From Natrarchaeobius halalkaliphilus (GTDB taxonomy: Archaea > Halobacteriota > Halobacteria > Halobacteriales > Natrialbaceae): 64,000 nt of DNA. Shown here one piece after another: positions 62,750 to 64,000 of this stretch (within the stretch, counting starts at the first letter, position 1; each line of letters opens with the position of its first letter). The position numbers were made by a program, and so were the translations under genes. The stretch is taken from positions 434,001-498,000 of the forward strand of contig NZ_REFY01000004.1 of the NCBI RefSeq assembly GCF_003841485.1. Direction: 5' to 3'. The notes under the pieces are model-generated. The model had not been told where the DNA came from. It saw nothing but the letters and a program-made list of their open reading frames with translations, and did not search any database.

Positions 62750-63226
62750 CTACTCGAGTTTTCGGACCATGACGATCGCGTCCTCGCCGTCGTCGTAGTA
62801 GCCAGAGACGCGCCGGAGCGGTTCGAAGCCGAACTGACGATAGAGACGTTTGGCATCGTCGTTCGAACGCCGGACCTCAAGTCGAATCGAATCGGCACCC
62901 TGGGCTGCGAGCACGGCGGTCACTCGAGACAGTAACGTGGAACCGACGCCAGCACCTCGGCGGTCCGGGTGAACGGCGATATCCTTGACGTGACCGAGCC
63001 GTCGGCCGAACCGGTGGCTCACGTCAGCGACGACGTAGCCGGCGATCTCGCCGCCGTGTTCGGCGACGAGAAAACCGGGATCACCCAGAAACCGATCGAA
63101 CGCGTCGTACGGCCAGGGCTGGGAGAACGACTCGTCTTCGATACGGACGACCGCCAGCAGATCGACACGCTCTGCGCGTCGGATCGATACGTCGCGCTTG
63201 CGGTCCGGTGACGCGTCCGTCGTCAC
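62750..63226 (-). CDS. rimI: RimI-type protein N-terminal acetyltransferase
   Basis: GNAT-family acetyltransferase that transfers acetyl from acetyl-CoA to protein N termini (RimI/Ard1 type). The 158-residue product has SIRRAERVDLLAVVRIEDESFSQPWPYDAF at the start, the acetyl-CoA motif HPDRRGAGVGSTLLSRV, and the C-terminal LEVRRSNDDAKRLYRQFGFEPLRRVSGYYDDGEDAIVM. The GTG at 63226 is chosen: a TATA-like cttttagc (minus strand, 63249-63256) lies about 26 nt upstream, which fits a leaderless transcript and the usual N terminus. An ATG at 63280 would start upstream of that box. Confidence 0.88.
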   Translation of the reverse strand: MTTDASPDRKRDVSIRRAERVDLLAVVRIEDESFSQPWPYDAFDRFLGDPGFLVAEHGGEIAGYVVADVSHRFGRRLGHVKDIAVHPDRRGAGVGSTLLSRVTAVLAAQGADSIRLEVRRSNDDAKRLYRQFGFEPLRRVSGYYDDGEDAIVMVRKLE

Positions 63227-63245
63227 ACCGTAGGATTGGTCACCG

Positions 63246-63578
63246 ATGCTAAAAGGAGTACCGTCGTTGCATTCGAACACGAGGAGGCGATGGCGTGCAC
63301 CATGTACCGGCTATTTTTGCAGGATCTCCGGCGAGAGACGATCGGTTATCTTCGACCTATCCACCGAATTTGGCAATCTCGAGCGAGTGAACGTCGCCGA
63401 CAGCGAACGGATCGGTGTCGATCGAATCGCATTGTCCGACGCGATTTTTGTGCGCGATGAACGTCAGTGGCGCTCAGACGACGGGACAGACCCGATTTCA
63501 GGTCGACTCGTGGTCATCGCACAACTGCACGCGGACGCACTTCGAGCCGAGGCTCGACGTTCGACCGGTGTTTCGTGA
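63246..63578 (+). CDS. Uncertain small ORF, possibly broken
   Basis: A 110-codon frame. From about codon 33 on (VIFDLSTEFGNLERVNVADSERIGV) it has the acidic, GC3-rich character of real haloarchaeal coding DNA, but the first 30 codons look noncoding. A different frame just upstream (from the ATG at 63302, MYRLFLQDLRRETIGYL) looks better for the start, so either a frameshift has joined two pieces or the true start lies inside. No family recognised. It overlaps the rimI promoter region on the other strand. Confidence 0.3.
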   Translation: MLKGVPSLHSNTRRRWRAPCTGYFCRISGERRSVIFDLSTEFGNLERVNVADSERIGVDRIALSDAIFVRDERQWRSDDGTDPISGRLVVIAQLHADALRAEARRSTGVS

Positions 63579-63728
63579 CACACGTTTTGCGTGAAATCGT
63601 CCGACGGAGGGACGATCATCCGATATTCGTTCGTCAGAGATGTCGGAGACACTATCCGGTAAAACAGAGCAGTGGTAGCCATTGCAGCCGAAGCGGTACT
63701 TATACAGATAGGGTTCAAAGGCAGGATA

Positions 63729-63866
63729 ATGACCGACTCGGCCAAGTGTAGAGCCACGACGAACGAGCAGGACGACGAACGGGACGACGCACACTTCGAC
63801 GACATCGAGGAGGGTGCGGGCTGTACGGAAATCTGGGAGCACCTCGCTGAACAGCGCGAGGAGTGA
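63729..63866 (+). CDS. Small acidic conserved protein
   Basis: A 45-residue acidic protein ending AHFDDIEEGAGCTEIWEHLAEQREE. The phrase DGAGCTEIWEHLSE is one I recall from small haloarchaeal proteins of unknown function. The ATG at 63729 is preferred: a TATA-like acttatac (63697-63704) is about 28 nt upstream, which fits leaderless transcription. The single Cys in GAGCTEIW may be functional. A t-run (63918-63923) about 50 nt after the stop could be a terminator. Confidence 0.65.
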   Translation: MTDSAKCRATTNEQDDERDDAHFDDIEEGAGCTEIWEHLAEQREE

Positions 63867-63948
63867 GACGGAACTGACGTGTTGTTGTCCGTATGAATGT
63901 GATCGCTCAGTAGCGAGTTTTTTCATACCGAGGCCCCTATCGGGTGCC

Positions 63949-64000
63949 ATGACGGACAATCGATCGATCCCGACGGATCGTGAATCCCCCGTCGGTGCGC
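63949..64000 (+). CDS. Start of a further gene, cut by the window end
   Basis: An ATG at 63949 opens a frame (MTDNRSIPTDRESPVGA) that runs off the window. Amino acid use is typical of a haloarchaeal N terminus. Nothing about the product can be said. Confidence 0.35.
   Translation, partial: MTDNRSIPTDRESPVGA

Overview
The window is chromosomal DNA of an extremely halophilic archaeon, most likely of the Natrialbales. The proteins are strongly acidic, GC is high with very frequent ctcgag, many genes look leaderless (TATA-like box about 25-30 nt before the ATG), secreted proteins carry Tat or lipobox signals, and the gene families are haloarchaeal (PolD large subunit with inteins, CDP-archaeol synthase CarS, archaeal SahH, GlpABC, KatG). 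I see no rRNA, tRNA or CRISPR array.

Layout. 1-2.7 kb: a coiled-coil protein and a large regulator-like protein. 3.0-10.5 kb: a secretion island with a DUF5305 membrane protein, an extended signal peptidase I, a DUF7344 regulator, a lipoprotein, and four exported proteins sharing a GSGAF-like signal-peptide end; the last fuses that head to a bactofilin-like beta-solenoid. 10.7-12.2 kb: an AT-rich, integrase-only element bounded by a 14-bp direct repeat and inserted in the 3' end of the PolD large subunit gene. 12.1-17.9 kb: polC itself with two inteins, followed upstream by a PPC-domain gene. 18.5-26.1 kb: envelope proteins, SahH, an adenosine/SAH deaminase-like amidohydrolase, threonine dehydratase and an M20 amidohydrolase. 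26.3-30.7 kb: a 2-hydroxyacid dehydrogenase, a GlcD/Fe-S oxidoreductase fusion and a decayed universal stress protein. 30.7-41.5 kb: a scattered set that reads as ectoine uptake and breakdown (DoeA-like hydrolase with glutamate dehydrogenase, class III aminotransferase, BCCT carrier, M20 deacetylase candidate, RidA, diaminobutyrate-type aminotransferase), interrupted by carS and an uncharacterised gene. 41.7-47.5 kb: DUF502 protein, IlvE, and a copper-type set (CopC-CopD fusion, His-rich propeller lipoprotein, winged-helix regulator). 47.8-51.5 kb: a 44-residue membrane peptide, a CHAT caspase-like protease and an Orc1/Cdc6-like ATPase with broken Walker motifs. 51.5-57.9 kb: glpABC with a hidden 32-codon ORF between glpB and glpC, divergent from glpK. 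57.9-64 kb: KatG, phosphoglycolate phosphatase, Nudix hydrolase, two small conserved proteins, RimI, small ORFs and the start of a further gene.

How parts may work together. Glycerol enters through GlpK and GlpABC. The proposed ectoine route would release acetate and diaminobutyrate, transaminate it to aspartate semialdehyde, and use the co-oriented glutamate dehydrogenase to regenerate 2-oxoglutarate; the semialdehyde dehydrogenase is not in the window. SahH and the amidohydrolase recycle methylation by-products. The most unusual observations are the integrative element that replaces the C-terminal PIP-box-like peptide of the replicative polymerase, the signal peptidase/solenoid island, and the CHAT protease locus.
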